From an uncultured Bacteroidales bacterium (GTDB lineage Bacteria > Bacteroidota > Bacteroidia > Bacteroidales > Bacteroidaceae): a DNA stretch of 23,696 nt. The stretch spans positions 1 through 23,696 of the forward strand of contig CACXLY010000038.1 in assembly GCA_902768605.1 (NCBI GenBank), read 5' to 3'. Shown piece by piece: positions 1 through 7,540 of the stretch. How positions within the stretch are numbered: position 1 is the stretch's first letter; each line of letters begins with the position of its first letter. The translations under genes and the position numbers were made by a program. The notes beneath the pieces were generated by a model that was given only the letters and a program-made list of their open reading frames with translations, did not search any database and had not been told where the DNA came from.

Positions 1-121
1 GCTCGAGGAAGCACTCGAATACATCAAGGCCGACGAGTATGTTGAGGTGACGCCCAAGAGTATGCGCATGCGAAAGGTTATCCTCGACCACCTGGAAAGA
101 AAGAGAGCGAACAAAGAATAA
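1..121 (+). CDS. typA: TypA/BipA ribosome-associated GTPase, C-terminal end (partial)
   Basis: Only the last 39 codons are inside the window; the reading frame starts at base 2 and ends with TAA at 119-121. The residues around '[15 protein letters not shown]' match the conserved C-terminal signature of TypA/BipA, a translational GTPase that acts on the ribosome under stress and in ribosome assembly. The GTPase core lies to the left of the window, so it cannot be checked. A TypA tail is the only family I recognise for this motif. The next gene on the same strand starts 57 nt downstream and has no recognisable promoter of its own, so read-through is possible. Confidence 0.85.
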   Translation, partial: LEEALEYIKADEYVEVTPKSMRMRKVILDHLERKRANKE

Positions 122-178
122 ACAGGAAACCTGCTCGCCTTGACGCGAACCTGTCGTAACACCATCATAGTTAAGTCC

Positions 179-2014
179 ATGAAAAAGCTTTCCTTAAGAC
201 TCATGCTTTTGAGTCTCACTTTATCATTTGGCATGCAAGCCTCTGCCCAATCTTCTTGGGTCGCCACCGATAACCTTGGTCGCACGCTTCCGACTGCCGA
301 GGAGTGTCCCTTCAAGACCGACAAGCCGCGAACTGTAGGCATCTTCTACATCACTTGGCACACGCCAAACCTTCACGATGGAAAGCCTTACACTTATGAT
401 GTGACGAAGCTTCTCGAAGAGAATCCTGAGCGTTCGAAAGGCAATCCTGATTTCCCTTATGCCACCTATCATTGGGGCGAACCCGAGTACGGTTACTTCC
501 TTAGCCAGGACCGCTATGTCTGCTTCCACGACCTCTCGATGCTTGCCGATGCAGGCGTTGACGTGCTCATCATGGATGTCACAAATGCCGTCTGCTATTG
601 GGATGAATGGGAAGTCCTCTTCCAGACTATGCAGGAGATGAAAGCCCTCGGCAACAAGGTGCCGAAGTTCTGCTTTTGGGCATTCAACGGCAACGTGATA
701 GATGTCGTGCAGAGCCTCTACGAACGCTTCTACAAGACACCTCGATACCAGGATTGCTGGTTCTATTGGGATGGCAAGCCATTGCTGCTATACAATGCCA
801 CTCCAAGTGTTGATGCCAATCCTAATGGCGGACAAAAGGGCAAGACGGAATACAGCGAAGAGGTCAAGCAGTTCTTTACTTTGAGAAACATGTGGTGGGG
901 ATATCATTCTTGGGCAGGCGCACCTTATGTCGGTGGTGAAGACAAATGGAGCTTCGGCTACGAGATGAACGATAAGAAGGTGGCTGCCCTCAAGCCAGAA
1001 GAGCTTTGCTCCAAGCACCAAGGACGCATGGAGGAGATGGCTGTGACGCCTGCCCAGCACCCAATCAGCATTACCGGTAAGAGCTGGCGACGCGAGACTT
1101 TGGAGCCCGAGCTTGATGGAAAAGACATGCCAAAGAAGGCATTCGTTCCCTGGCTTGGTGAGGAGCGCGACAATCCGACTCAGTATGGTATCTACTTCCA
1201 AGACCGCTGGGACGAAGCACTTCAAGTTGACCCCGACTTCATCTATCTTAATGACTGGAACGAGTGGACAGCAGGAAAGTACAAGAACGGCAAAGATCCT
1301 TCGGGACAGGCGGACATGCATATCGACTTCCTCGGCAGGAAGGAGAATCCTTTCTACTTTGTTGACCAGTATAATGCAGAGTTCAACCGAACCATCGCTC
1401 CCATGAAAGGCGGTTGGACGGACAATTACTACATGCAGATGGTGCAGAACATCCGTCGCTACAAAGGCGTTGCTCCGATGCCTGTTCACCATGGTTATCA
1501 GCAGATTAAGCTTGATGGCAGTCTCGACGAATGGCAGCCCGACAGCAGTTTCCTCGATACAAGAGGCGACGTTATTCATCGTGACCACGATGGCTATGGC
1601 GACCATCATTACACCGACAACAGCGGTCGGAACGATATAACTCGTTGCCTTGTTGCCGTGGACAAGAAGAACATCTATTTTGCCGCCGAGACAGCCGAGC
1701 CGCTTTCACCCAGCACAGACCCCAACTGGATGCTTCTCCTCATCGATACCGACGAGGATGGGGAGTACGAATACCTCATTCAAAATTCCAAATTAACACA
1801 TTCAAAGGGGAGCTGGGACGTGGACGTCGCCATTGGCAGCAACGCAGTAGAGATTGCCGTTCCACGCAAACTTCTCGGCAAGACACGGAAGAAGTTCAGC
1901 CTTCGCTTCAAGTGGGCAGACAATCCAAGCAATCCGAACGACATCATAAGCCTATCGACCACAGGCGACACCGCGCCAAACAGACGCTTTGCCTACAGGT
2001 TCGTTTGGAAATAA
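179..2014 (+). CDS. Secreted GH71/GH99-like glycoside hydrolase with C-terminal CBM9/DOMON-like domain
   Basis: The 611-residue product starts with a signal peptide (MKKLSLRLMLLS... to about Ala-Gln at 22-24), so it is exported. I chose ATG 179 because it begins the signal peptide; an upstream in-frame ATG at 140 would add 13 polar residues in front of it. Residues about 40-420 look like a (beta/alpha)8 enzyme of the GH71/99-like type: 'GIFYITWH' near the start, then 'LADAGVDVLIMDVTN', and 'DWNEW' at about 359-363, resembling the WNEW motif of GH99-like proteins. From about residue 441 ('LDGSLDEW') to the end is a beta domain like CBM9/DOMON modules. The substrate cannot be read from the sequence. 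GH99 enzymes act on alpha-mannosides and GH71 on alpha-1,3-glucan, but either assignment here would be a guess. No SusC/D pair is nearby. Confidence 0.75.
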   Translation: MKKLSLRLMLLSLTLSFGMQASAQSSWVATDNLGRTLPTAEECPFKTDKPRTVGIFYITWHTPNLHDGKPYTYDVTKLLEENPERSKGNPDFPYATYHWGEPEYGYFLSQDRYVCFHDLSMLADAGVDVLIMDVTNAVCYWDEWEVLFQTMQEMKALGNKVPKFCFWAFNGNVIDVVQSLYERFYKTPRYQDCWFYWDGKPLLLYNATPSVDANPNGGQKGKTEYSEEVKQFFTLRNMWWGYHSWAGAPYVGGEDKWSFGYEMNDKKVAALKPEELCSKHQGRMEEMAVTPAQHPISITGKSWRRETLEPELDGKDMPKKAFVPWLGEERDNPTQYGIYFQDRWDEALQVDPDFIYLNDWNEWTAGKYKNGKDPSGQADMHIDFLGRKENPFYFVDQYNAEFNRTIAPMKGGWTDNYYMQMVQNIRRYKGVAPMPVHHGYQQIKLDGSLDEWQPDSSFLDTRGDVIHRDHDGYGDHHYTDNSGRNDITRCLVAVDKKNIYFAAETAEPLSPSTDPNWMLLLIDTDEDGEYEYLIQNSKLTHSKGSWDVDVAIGSNAVEIAVPRKLLGKTRKKFSLRFKWADNPSNPNDIISLSTTGDTAPNRRFAYRFVWK

Positions 2015-2034
2015 GCATGTGATGCCAGCCTGCC

Positions 2035-2125
2035 AGGAACGTGTCGTTGGCAAATTACTAGTGTCAAAATTGCGATTTAATAGTGTCAAAATTGCGATTT
2101 AATAGTGTGTCGTTTGGCAACTACT
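2035..2125. repeat. 22-bp-period tandem repeat array in the gap before rarA
   Basis: Two perfect 22-bp copies (2059-2080 and 2081-2102; unit starts TAGTGTCAAAATTGCG) are flanked by related but diverged copies starting with GTGTCGTTGGCAA (2041) and GTGTCGTTTGGCAA (2107). The core GTGTC recurs at about 20-24 bp. The left end, 2035-2054, matches the reverse complement of the unit in the array at 11913-12066 at 18 of 20 bases, so the two arrays belong to one dispersed family. Confidence 0.85.
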
Positions 2126-2168
2126 CACGCGTGATTATTAGGTGGCACGAAAAATCTTTGGCATTTCC

Positions 2169-2199
2169 TTTGTTTTTATCTCGCTTATTCGTAAATTTG
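2169..2199 (+). promoter_or_regulatory. Bacteroidetes sigma-ABfr promoter of rarA
   Basis: TTTG at 2169-2172 (-33 box) and TAAATTTG at 2192-2199 (-7 box) are 19 nt apart, the usual spacing in Bacteroidetes. Transcription would start about 7-9 nt later, only a few bases before the rarA ATG at 2208, so the mRNA would have almost no 5' leader. This argues against the longer reading that starts at 2142. Confidence 0.75.
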
Positions 2200-2207
2200 C
2201 AGTCGTT

Positions 2208-3515
2208 ATGCAACCATTAGCAGAAAGAATGCGTCCGTTGACGCTGGACAATTATATCGGGCAGCAACACCTGGTGGGACCTGGGGCTGTGCTCCGAAAG
2301 ATGTTGGAAAGCGGTCGCGTCAGCAGTTTTATTCTCTGGGGACCTCCCGGAGTGGGGAAGACTACGCTTGCCAGCATCATCGCCCGCAAGCTGGAAGTTC
2401 CCTTCTATACTCTCAGCGCGGTGACCAGCGGGGTGAAGGATGTGCGCGATGTTATCGAGAAGGCTCGCTCCAGTCGCTTCTTCAACCAGAACAACCCCAT
2501 ACTTTTCATCGACGAAATTCACCGCTTCTCGAAATCGCAGCAAGACTCTTTGCTCGGAGCCGTGGAACAGGGCGTGGTCACGCTTATCGGGGCAACAACG
2601 GAGAATCCTTCCTTCGAAGTCATTCGTCCCTTGCTTTCCCGCTGCCAAGTCTATACGCTTAAGCCGCTCGAGGAGAAGGACTTGATGCAACTTGCTCACT
2701 ATACGGTTGAACATGATGTCGAGCTGAGCAAACGCACATTCCATTTCACAGAAACCGGCGCTTTGATGCGTTTCAGCGGAGGCGACGCGAGAAAACTGCT
2801 CAACATACTTGAGCTTGTCTATGAGTCGGCTCCCGCAGAGGGCGACATCGAAGTGACGGATGCCATCGTGACCGATTGTCTGCAGCAGAATCCGCTTGCT
2901 TACGACAAGGATGGCGAGATGCACTACGACATCATCTCTGCTTTCATCAAGAGCATCCGAGGCAGCGACCCGGATGCCGCAATCTATTGGCTTGCCCGCA
3001 TGATTGAGGGTGGGGAAGACCCCGCCTTCATAGCCAGGAGGCTGGTTATCAGCGCAAGTGAGGACATCGGCCTCGCCAACCCCAACGCCCTCCTGCTGGC
3101 CAATGCCGCTTTCGATGCAGTGATGAAGATTGGTTGGCCTGAAGGGCGCATCCCTTTGGCAGAAGCCACCGTCTATCTTGCCTCGAGCCCCAAGAGCAAC
3201 TCGGCCTATATGGCCATCAACGATGCCATTCAAAAGGTGCAGGAGACCGGCAACCAGCCCGTTCCGCTTCACCTCAGAAATGCTCCGACCTCGCTGATGA
3301 AGGAGCTGGGGTACAGCAAGGGGTACAAGTACGCTCACGACTATGAAGGCAATTTCGTCCTTCAACAGTTCCTTCCAGACGAGCTGAAAGGCGAGCGCTT
3401 TTGGCATCCACAAAGCAATCCGGCAGAGGACAAGCTTCGTGCTCAGATGGAAAGGTGCTGGGGAAATCGTTTTTCTCCGCAACCTTCACCCAAAGAAAAC
3501 GAGAATAAAGATTAG
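2208..3515 (+). CDS. rarA: RarA (MgsA) replication-associated recombination AAA+ ATPase
   Basis: The 435-residue protein is full length for RarA, a cytoplasmic AAA+ ATPase related to clamp loaders that acts at stalled replication forks. Visible motifs are Walker A GPPGVGKT (45-52), Walker B ILFIDEIH (98-105), sensor 1 around GATTENPSF (128-136) and an SRC arginine-finger region near 144-146. The C-terminal half, including 'GSDPDAAIYWLARMIEGGEDP', is the RarA/WHIP1-type tetramerisation region. The start was set at ATG 2208 from the promoter position and because the N-terminus 'QPLAERMRP' is typical of the family. A small gene follows after 7 nt and is probably co-transcribed. Confidence 0.96.
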   Translation: MQPLAERMRPLTLDNYIGQQHLVGPGAVLRKMLESGRVSSFILWGPPGVGKTTLASIIARKLEVPFYTLSAVTSGVKDVRDVIEKARSSRFFNQNNPILFIDEIHRFSKSQQDSLLGAVEQGVVTLIGATTENPSFEVIRPLLSRCQVYTLKPLEEKDLMQLAHYTVEHDVELSKRTFHFTETGALMRFSGGDARKLLNILELVYESAPAEGDIEVTDAIVTDCLQQNPLAYDKDGEMHYDIISAFIKSIRGSDPDAAIYWLARMIEGGEDPAFIARRLVISASEDIGLANPNALLLANAAFDAVMKIGWPEGRIPLAEATVYLASSPKSNSAYMAINDAIQKVQETGNQPVPLHLRNAPTSLMKELGYSKGYKYAHDYEGNFVLQQFLPDELKGERFWHPQSNPAEDKLRAQMERCWGNRFSPQPSPKENENKD

Positions 3516-3522
3516 TCAGAAG

Positions 3523-3723
3523 ATGAGCGACGGCAATTTCAATCGGGCTTTGCTCCCTGCCACGCCCTACAGAAGTGGCGTGAAAATGGGGCAGCTACAA
3601 GCGAAGGCAAAGGCTATTGAGGCTTTGAAAGTCGCTTTGGAGAAGGCAGACCCCGCACTCTCGGACGAGCAAAAAGAAGCAATCAAGGCAAACTTCGAGC
3701 AGGAGCTAAGGCTTCATCTTTAA
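3523..3723 (+). CDS. Small conserved hypothetical protein downstream of rarA
   Basis: This 66-residue ORF starts 7 nt after the rarA stop. The N-terminus is 'NRALLPATPYRSGVKMGQ', followed by a charged, mostly helical stretch with no cysteines, signal peptide or membrane segment. I have an impression of similar short proteins in Bacteroidales but cannot name a function. The tight spacing suggests an operon with rarA. An in-frame upstream ATG at 3439 would overlap rarA by 77 nt and add residues of no clear character, so ATG 3523 is preferred. The last 18 bp overlap the 3' end of the convergent lipid kinase gene. Confidence 0.7.
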   Translation: MSDGNFNRALLPATPYRSGVKMGQLQAKAKAIEALKVALEKADPALSDEQKEAIKANFEQELRLHL

Positions 3724-4761
3724 TTTCCTCAGCAGTTCCTTGTTGATGATGCTGATGCGCCGCTGACCTTCCATAAAGTCCGCCTTGAGGTCCGCACCGA
3801 AAGTCGAAATCTCCTCATTCACACCATGATAGAAGTCGGTAAATGTGCGGAGTAGGGGAGGAAGGTAGGGCTGTTCCTTAGTATTCACAACCATGCGGAT
3901 GCCCTGAGGCACCAACCTTACATCCAGCTCCTCATCTGCCTCCTTGGGGTCGCCGTCAAAATGAATCACCCCCGGTGCGCTCCTCTTGATATGCAAGTGT
4001 TTACAGCGGAAGGAATGGATGCGGCTGTTGGTTGTAATCGTCTTGTTGAAGAGCTGGATGGCGATTTGCGGCGCCTCGAGAACCGTGAAAGGTTCCATCA
4101 AGGTAACGTCCATCAAGCCGTCGCTCATACTGGCATGAGGTGCGATGTACACGTTGTTTCCGTACTGGCTGGCATTGGCGCAGGCGATGAGAAAAGCCTT
4201 ATAGACCTGCCGCTCGCCGTCAATCGTAATCTCGTAAGTGTCTGGCTTGTAGTTCAGTCCCTCCTTGAGCGTGTTCTCAATATAGGTGAGAAGGCCTCTG
4301 CGACCTGCTTTGGCAAAGCGATCGCTGATAAAAGCGTCGAAGCCCACGCCGCAGGTGCAGAAGAAGGGCACGTCGTCGATAAGGCCATAGTCGAGCGCCT
4401 CGATGTGACAATCCGCAAGAACTTGGAGGGCGCCATCGGGACTCATCGGGATATAGAGGTGCCGGGCCAGTCCGTTTCCGCTCCCGCAGGGGATGATGCC
4501 AAGCGCCGTCTCAGTGTGAATTAGGCTTCGCGCCACCTCGTTGACCGTGCCGTCGCCACCCACAGCCACAGCGATGTCGGCCCCCTCCTGAACAGCTCTT
4601 GCCACGAACTCCGCTGCATGACCTTTGTGCTCAGTCTTGCAGATGGTCCATTCAAAGCGGTTGCTGTCGAGGTACTTCGGGATGCGGTCGATGATGTGCT
4701 GCTTGTCCGAAGTGCCCGAAATGGGGTTGACGATGAATACTATCTTGGTCCTTTTCTCCAT
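3706..4761 (-). CDS. Lipid kinase of the DAGK/YegS/sphingosine-kinase family
   Basis: The 351-residue protein has the diacylglycerol-kinase catalytic fold: 'FIVNPISG' (9-16), nucleotide-binding GGDGTVNE (68-75) and PCGSGNG (91-97), then the beta-rich second lobe. The family phosphorylates lipid hydroxyls (diacylglycerol, phosphatidylglycerol, sphingoid bases or ceramide) with ATP at the cytoplasmic face of the membrane. The gene is divergent from serine palmitoyltransferase with a 179-bp shared spacer, which makes a sphingoid-base or ceramide substrate worth considering; that is inference from context. The last 'STFGADLKADFMEG' region is an unassigned C-terminal tail. It overlaps the convergent small gene by 18 bp. 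Confidence 0.9.
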   Translation of the reverse strand: MEKRTKIVFIVNPISGTSDKQHIIDRIPKYLDSNRFEWTICKTEHKGHAAEFVARAVQEGADIAVAVGGDGTVNEVARSLIHTETALGIIPCGSGNGLARHLYIPMSPDGALQVLADCHIEALDYGLIDDVPFFCTCGVGFDAFISDRFAKAGRRGLLTYIENTLKEGLNYKPDTYEITIDGERQVYKAFLIACANASQYGNNVYIAPHASMSDGLMDVTLMEPFTVLEAPQIAIQLFNKTITTNSRIHSFRCKHLHIKRSAPGVIHFDGDPKEADEELDVRLVPQGIRMVVNTKEQPYLPPLLRTFTDFYHGVNEEISTFGADLKADFMEGQRRISIINKELLRKLKMKP

Positions 4762-4772
4762 ATTTCGCGCTG

Positions 4773-4780
4773 CAAAGATA
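4773..4780 (-). promoter_or_regulatory. -7 box of the lipid kinase promoter
   Basis: Read on the - strand this is TATCTTTG followed by CAGCGCG, a perfect TAnnTTTG element 11 nt before the ATG. No clear TTG lies at the -33 spacing, so the upstream half is weak. Confidence 0.6.
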
Positions 4781-4855
4781 CAAAAAAGATTAGAGATTAA
4801 GGAATAAGGATTAAGGAAAAAAGAACAAAAACAGCAGGCAAGCGAAAAAAATAGA

Positions 4856-4879
4856 CTATGAGCTATGAACTATGAACTA
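4856..4879. repeat. 7-bp tandem repeat (CTATGAA) between the divergent promoters
   Basis: CTATGAG, CTATGAA, CTATGAA and CTA follow each other exactly. The copies end just before the -7 box of the serine palmitoyltransferase promoter and occupy its -33 region. The same 7-bp period recurs in the gaps near 18,750 and 19,950. Confidence 0.7.
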
Positions 4880-4886
4880 ATTTTTG

Positions 4887-4894
4887 TACCTTTG
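4887..4894 (+). promoter_or_regulatory. -7 box of the serine palmitoyltransferase promoter
   Basis: TACCTTTG followed by CAGCGC is a canonical Bacteroidetes -7 element, 46 nt before the ATG at 4941. The -33 region lies inside a 7-bp tandem repeat and has no good TTTG. The leader contains GTACATAGTAC (4913-4923). Confidence 0.65.
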
Positions 4895-4940
4895 CAGCGC
4901 AAAATTTAAATTGTACATAGTACATCGTAAAACATTTTAC

Positions 4941-6128
4941 ATGGGATTATTACAAGAAAGATGCGCCAAGTACACACTCCCTCAGGAGTTTATGGCGCAG
5001 GGGATATACCCCTATTTCCGCGAGATAGAAGGCAAGCAGGGCACTGAGGTTATCATGGAAGGCAAGCGCGTGCTGATGTTCGGTTCGAATGCCTACACAG
5101 GTCTGACTGGCGACCAGCGCGTCATCGATGCAGGTTGCGCTGCCATGCAGAAATACGGCAGTGGTTGCGCAGGCAGCCGTTTCCTCAACGGCACGCTCGA
5201 CATTCATGTACAGCTCGAGAAAGAACTGGCAGAGTTTGTAGGCAAGGACGAGGCACTATGCTTCGCAACGGGCTTTACTGTCAACAGCGGCGTCATCAGT
5301 CAGCTTGTTGACCGTAACGACTACGTCATCTGTGACGACCGCGACCATGCCAGCATCGTCGACGGACGCCGTCTCAGCTTTGCTACGCAACTCAAGTACA
5401 AGCACAACGACATGGAGGACCTCGAGAAGATGATTCAGAAGTGCGAACCCGACCGCGTGAAGCTTGTCGTAGTTGACGGCGTCTTCAGCATGGAGGGTGA
5501 CCTCTGCAAGCTGCCCGAAATCGTCGAGTTGAAGAAGAAATACAAGAACGTCGCCATCATGGTGGACGAAGCTCACGGCATCGGTGTCTTCGGCAAGCAG
5601 GGCAGGGGCGTCTGCAACCATTTCGGCCTGACCAAGGACGTGGATCTCATCATGGGCACATTCTCGAAGAGCCTGGCATCCATCGGCGGCTTCATCGCGG
5701 CCGACAGCAGCGTCATCAACTGGCTCCGCCACACCGCCCGCACCTACATCTTCAGCGCAAGCTGTACACCTGCAGCAACGGCAGCGGCTCGCGAGGCACT
5801 CCATATCATACAGAATGAGCCCGAGCGCCTGGAAGCACTTTGGAGCGTCACGAACTATGCCCTGAAGCGTTTCCGCGAGGAAGGTTTCGAGATTGGCGAT
5901 ACGGAGAGCCCCATCATTCCACTTTATGTGCGCGACACGGACAAGACCTTCATGGCCGTAGCCAAAGCGTTCAACGAAGGCGTCTTCATCAATCCCGTCA
6001 TTCCGCCAGCCTGTGCACCGCAGGACACACTCGTCCGCTATGCACTCATGGCCAACCACACGCGCGAACAAGTTGACGAATCCGTCATAAAGCTTAAGAA
6101 AGTCTTCAGGGAACTGGGAATCCTCTAA
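4941..6128 (+). CDS. spt: Serine palmitoyltransferase (alpha-oxoamine synthase, Bacteroides SPT type)
   Basis: The 395-residue PLP enzyme belongs to the alpha-oxoamine synthase family. Motifs are 'GSGCAGSRFLNGT' (73-85), 'DDRDHASIVDG' (132-142, His136 stacking on PLP), 'MVDEAHGIG' (207-215) and 'GTFSKSLASIGG' (239-250), whose Lys243 forms the internal aldimine. The sequence closely resembles what I remember of the Bacteroides SPT that condenses serine with a fatty acyl-CoA to give 3-ketosphinganine, the first step of sphingolipid synthesis. Related activities (KBL, BioF) are less likely given that resemblance. ATG 4941 was chosen because 'GLLQERCAKY' is the familiar start; an ATG at 4884 would lie upstream of the -7 box. 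A terminator follows. Confidence 0.9.
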   Translation: MGLLQERCAKYTLPQEFMAQGIYPYFREIEGKQGTEVIMEGKRVLMFGSNAYTGLTGDQRVIDAGCAAMQKYGSGCAGSRFLNGTLDIHVQLEKELAEFVGKDEALCFATGFTVNSGVISQLVDRNDYVICDDRDHASIVDGRRLSFATQLKYKHNDMEDLEKMIQKCEPDRVKLVVVDGVFSMEGDLCKLPEIVELKKKYKNVAIMVDEAHGIGVFGKQGRGVCNHFGLTKDVDLIMGTFSKSLASIGGFIAADSSVINWLRHTARTYIFSASCTPAATAAAREALHIIQNEPERLEALWSVTNYALKRFREEGFEIGDTESPIIPLYVRDTDKTFMAVAKAFNEGVFINPVIPPACAPQDTLVRYALMANHTREQVDESVIKLKKVFRELGIL

Positions 6129-6171
6129 AACTTTGACGGAAAGACATATAGTTCGTCGGAAAGACAATTAT

Positions 6172-6213
6172 AAAGGCAATGCGTCTGCAAAGTATGGCAT
6201 TGCCTTTCTTTTT
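6172..6213 (+). terminator. Rho-independent-like terminator after serine palmitoyltransferase
   Basis: AAAGGCAATGC (6172-6182) pairs perfectly with GCATTGCCTTT (6197-6207), an 11-bp stem with a 14-nt loop, followed by CTTTTT. It begins 43 nt after the stop codon. Confidence 0.75.
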
Positions 6214-6291
6214 CCTTGCTGTAGGAAAGCAAATTCCTTGCTGTAGGAAAAGCTGTTCCTTGCTGTGGGAAAACGAATTCCTTGCTGTGGG
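6212..6291. repeat. 22-bp tandem repeat, about 3.6 copies
   Basis: Copies start at 6212, 6234, 6256 and 6278, exactly 22 bp apart. Each begins TTCCTTGCTGTAGGAA or TTCCTTGCTGTGGGA. In the first two copies TTCCT and AGGAA can pair around TGCTGT. The array directly follows the terminator. The rest of the 417-bp gap up to 6545 shows only the downstream promoter and a weak 19-codon ORF (6395-6454). Confidence 0.9.
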
Positions 6292-6480
6292 ATTTTTCGA
6301 CAGATAGTTTTTCGTAGCATCAAGCCTTGGTTTACGCCACTGACTTTATCCTATAATAACATTTTAGCAATAGTATTAGAAAGTAATCGACGTTATGTTT
6401 AGTATGGTGAAGCAATATCTTGATGAAATGTATAAAGGTGGAGAAACAATATAAAATAATAAGGAATATCCCCTATTTGT

Positions 6481-6511
6481 TTTGCCTTTTGATTGAAATT
6501 ATATATCTTTG
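6481..6511 (+). promoter_or_regulatory. Promoter of the oxidoreductase-sulfatase operon
   Basis: TTTG at 6481-6484 and TATCTTTG at 6504-6511 are separated by 19 nt, a full Bacteroidetes promoter. The ATG of the first gene is 34 nt after the -7 box. Confidence 0.75.
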
Positions 6512-6545
6512 CAAAAAAAATGAGACAAAACATGATTAACCATAT

Positions 6546-7526
6546 ATGAAGATTTCAATAGCTGGAACTGGCAAGATTGCCGAGGAAGTCATGCGGATGC
6601 TGCATGAAGAGTTTGCTGGAAAGATTGAAGTGACAGGCATTTATGCTCGCGAACAAAGCGTTGAGCATGCCATCGACCTTTGTCAGGCTTATGCTCCGAC
6701 GGGCTTCGTTTACACGGACTATCAGCGAATGCTTCAAGAAGCGGAAGCTGACTACGTTTATATCGCCAATGCCAATCATGTTCACCACGAGTATGCGATG
6801 CAAGCAATGCTTGCTGGAAAGAATGTCATCGTAGAGAAACCAATTGCCGTGGACCGCGTTCAGACAGAAGAACTTATCGACACGGCCATACAGCGATGCG
6901 TGTATTGCTTGCCGGCTTTCTCCTTGCTCTACATGCCCATGTTCCGTCGGCTTCAGGAGTTCTTGCCTAAGCTGGGGACGATCAGGATGGTTCACTGCAA
7001 CTATGCCCAACGCAGCAGTCGCTACGACCGCTATCTCAAGGGCGAACTGACGCCCGTCTTCGACCCGGCGATGGCTGGTGGCACGCTTGCCGACCTCAAC
7101 ATCTACAACCTCTGCTTCACGATAGCTCTCTTCGGACCGCCTCGCACCATTCGATATGACTGCAATCGCGGCTACAATGGCATCGACACAAGCGGCACCC
7201 TACTCTGCCACTACCCTTCTTCGCTTGCCGTTCTGAGTGCTTCGAAGGACAGCGACGGCCTCTCGTATGGCTGCATCCAGGGCGAGAATGGTTACATCGA
7301 AGTGCACGGTTCCGTTAGCATCCTCGACTCCTTTACCGTTCACCTTAAGGGCCAAGAGCCAATGACTTACAAGAGCGAGACTGGCCGCCATCGCCTCAGC
7401 TACGAGTTCCAGGAGTTCCTCAATCTCATCGAGAACAAACAGGAATGCCATATCGTGATACCTTATGTGACGCGCATCATGCAAGAGATAGCCATCGCGC
7501 AGGAACGAATGATACAAGATATTTGA
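6546..7526 (+). CDS. Gfo/Idh/MocA family oxidoreductase
   Basis: The 326-residue protein has an N-terminal Rossmann fold with a shortened dinucleotide motif 'AGTGKIAE' (6-13) and the family-defining EKP in 'VEKPI' (97-99). A C-terminal alpha/beta substrate domain follows, including 'GGTLADLNIYNLCF'. Members oxidise or reduce sugars and their derivatives using NAD(P). There is no signal peptide, so it is cytoplasmic. It lies 14 nt upstream of a sulfatase gene and shares its promoter, suggesting a role in using a sugar released from a sulfated glycan; the exact substrate is unknown. Confidence 0.93.
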   Translation: MKISIAGTGKIAEEVMRMLHEEFAGKIEVTGIYAREQSVEHAIDLCQAYAPTGFVYTDYQRMLQEAEADYVYIANANHVHHEYAMQAMLAGKNVIVEKPIAVDRVQTEELIDTAIQRCVYCLPAFSLLYMPMFRRLQEFLPKLGTIRMVHCNYAQRSSRYDRYLKGELTPVFDPAMAGGTLADLNIYNLCFTIALFGPPRTIRYDCNRGYNGIDTSGTLLCHYPSSLAVLSASKDSDGLSYGCIQGENGYIEVHGSVSILDSFTVHLKGQEPMTYKSETGRHRLSYEFQEFLNLIENKQECHIVIPYVTRIMQEIAIAQERMIQDI

Positions 7527-7540
7527 TAAAAACAAGTGCC

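Noticed and set aside
5256..6167. 303-codon - strand frame opposite serine palmitoyltransferase
   Set aside because: It is a shadow of the real gene's codon bias; no motifs, while the + strand has full SPT motifs.
6395..6454. 19-codon ORF (MFSMVKQYLDEMYKGGETI) in the spt-oxidoreductase gap
   Set aside because: It reads like a possible protein tail, but is too short, has no promoter, and nothing recognisable surrounds it.
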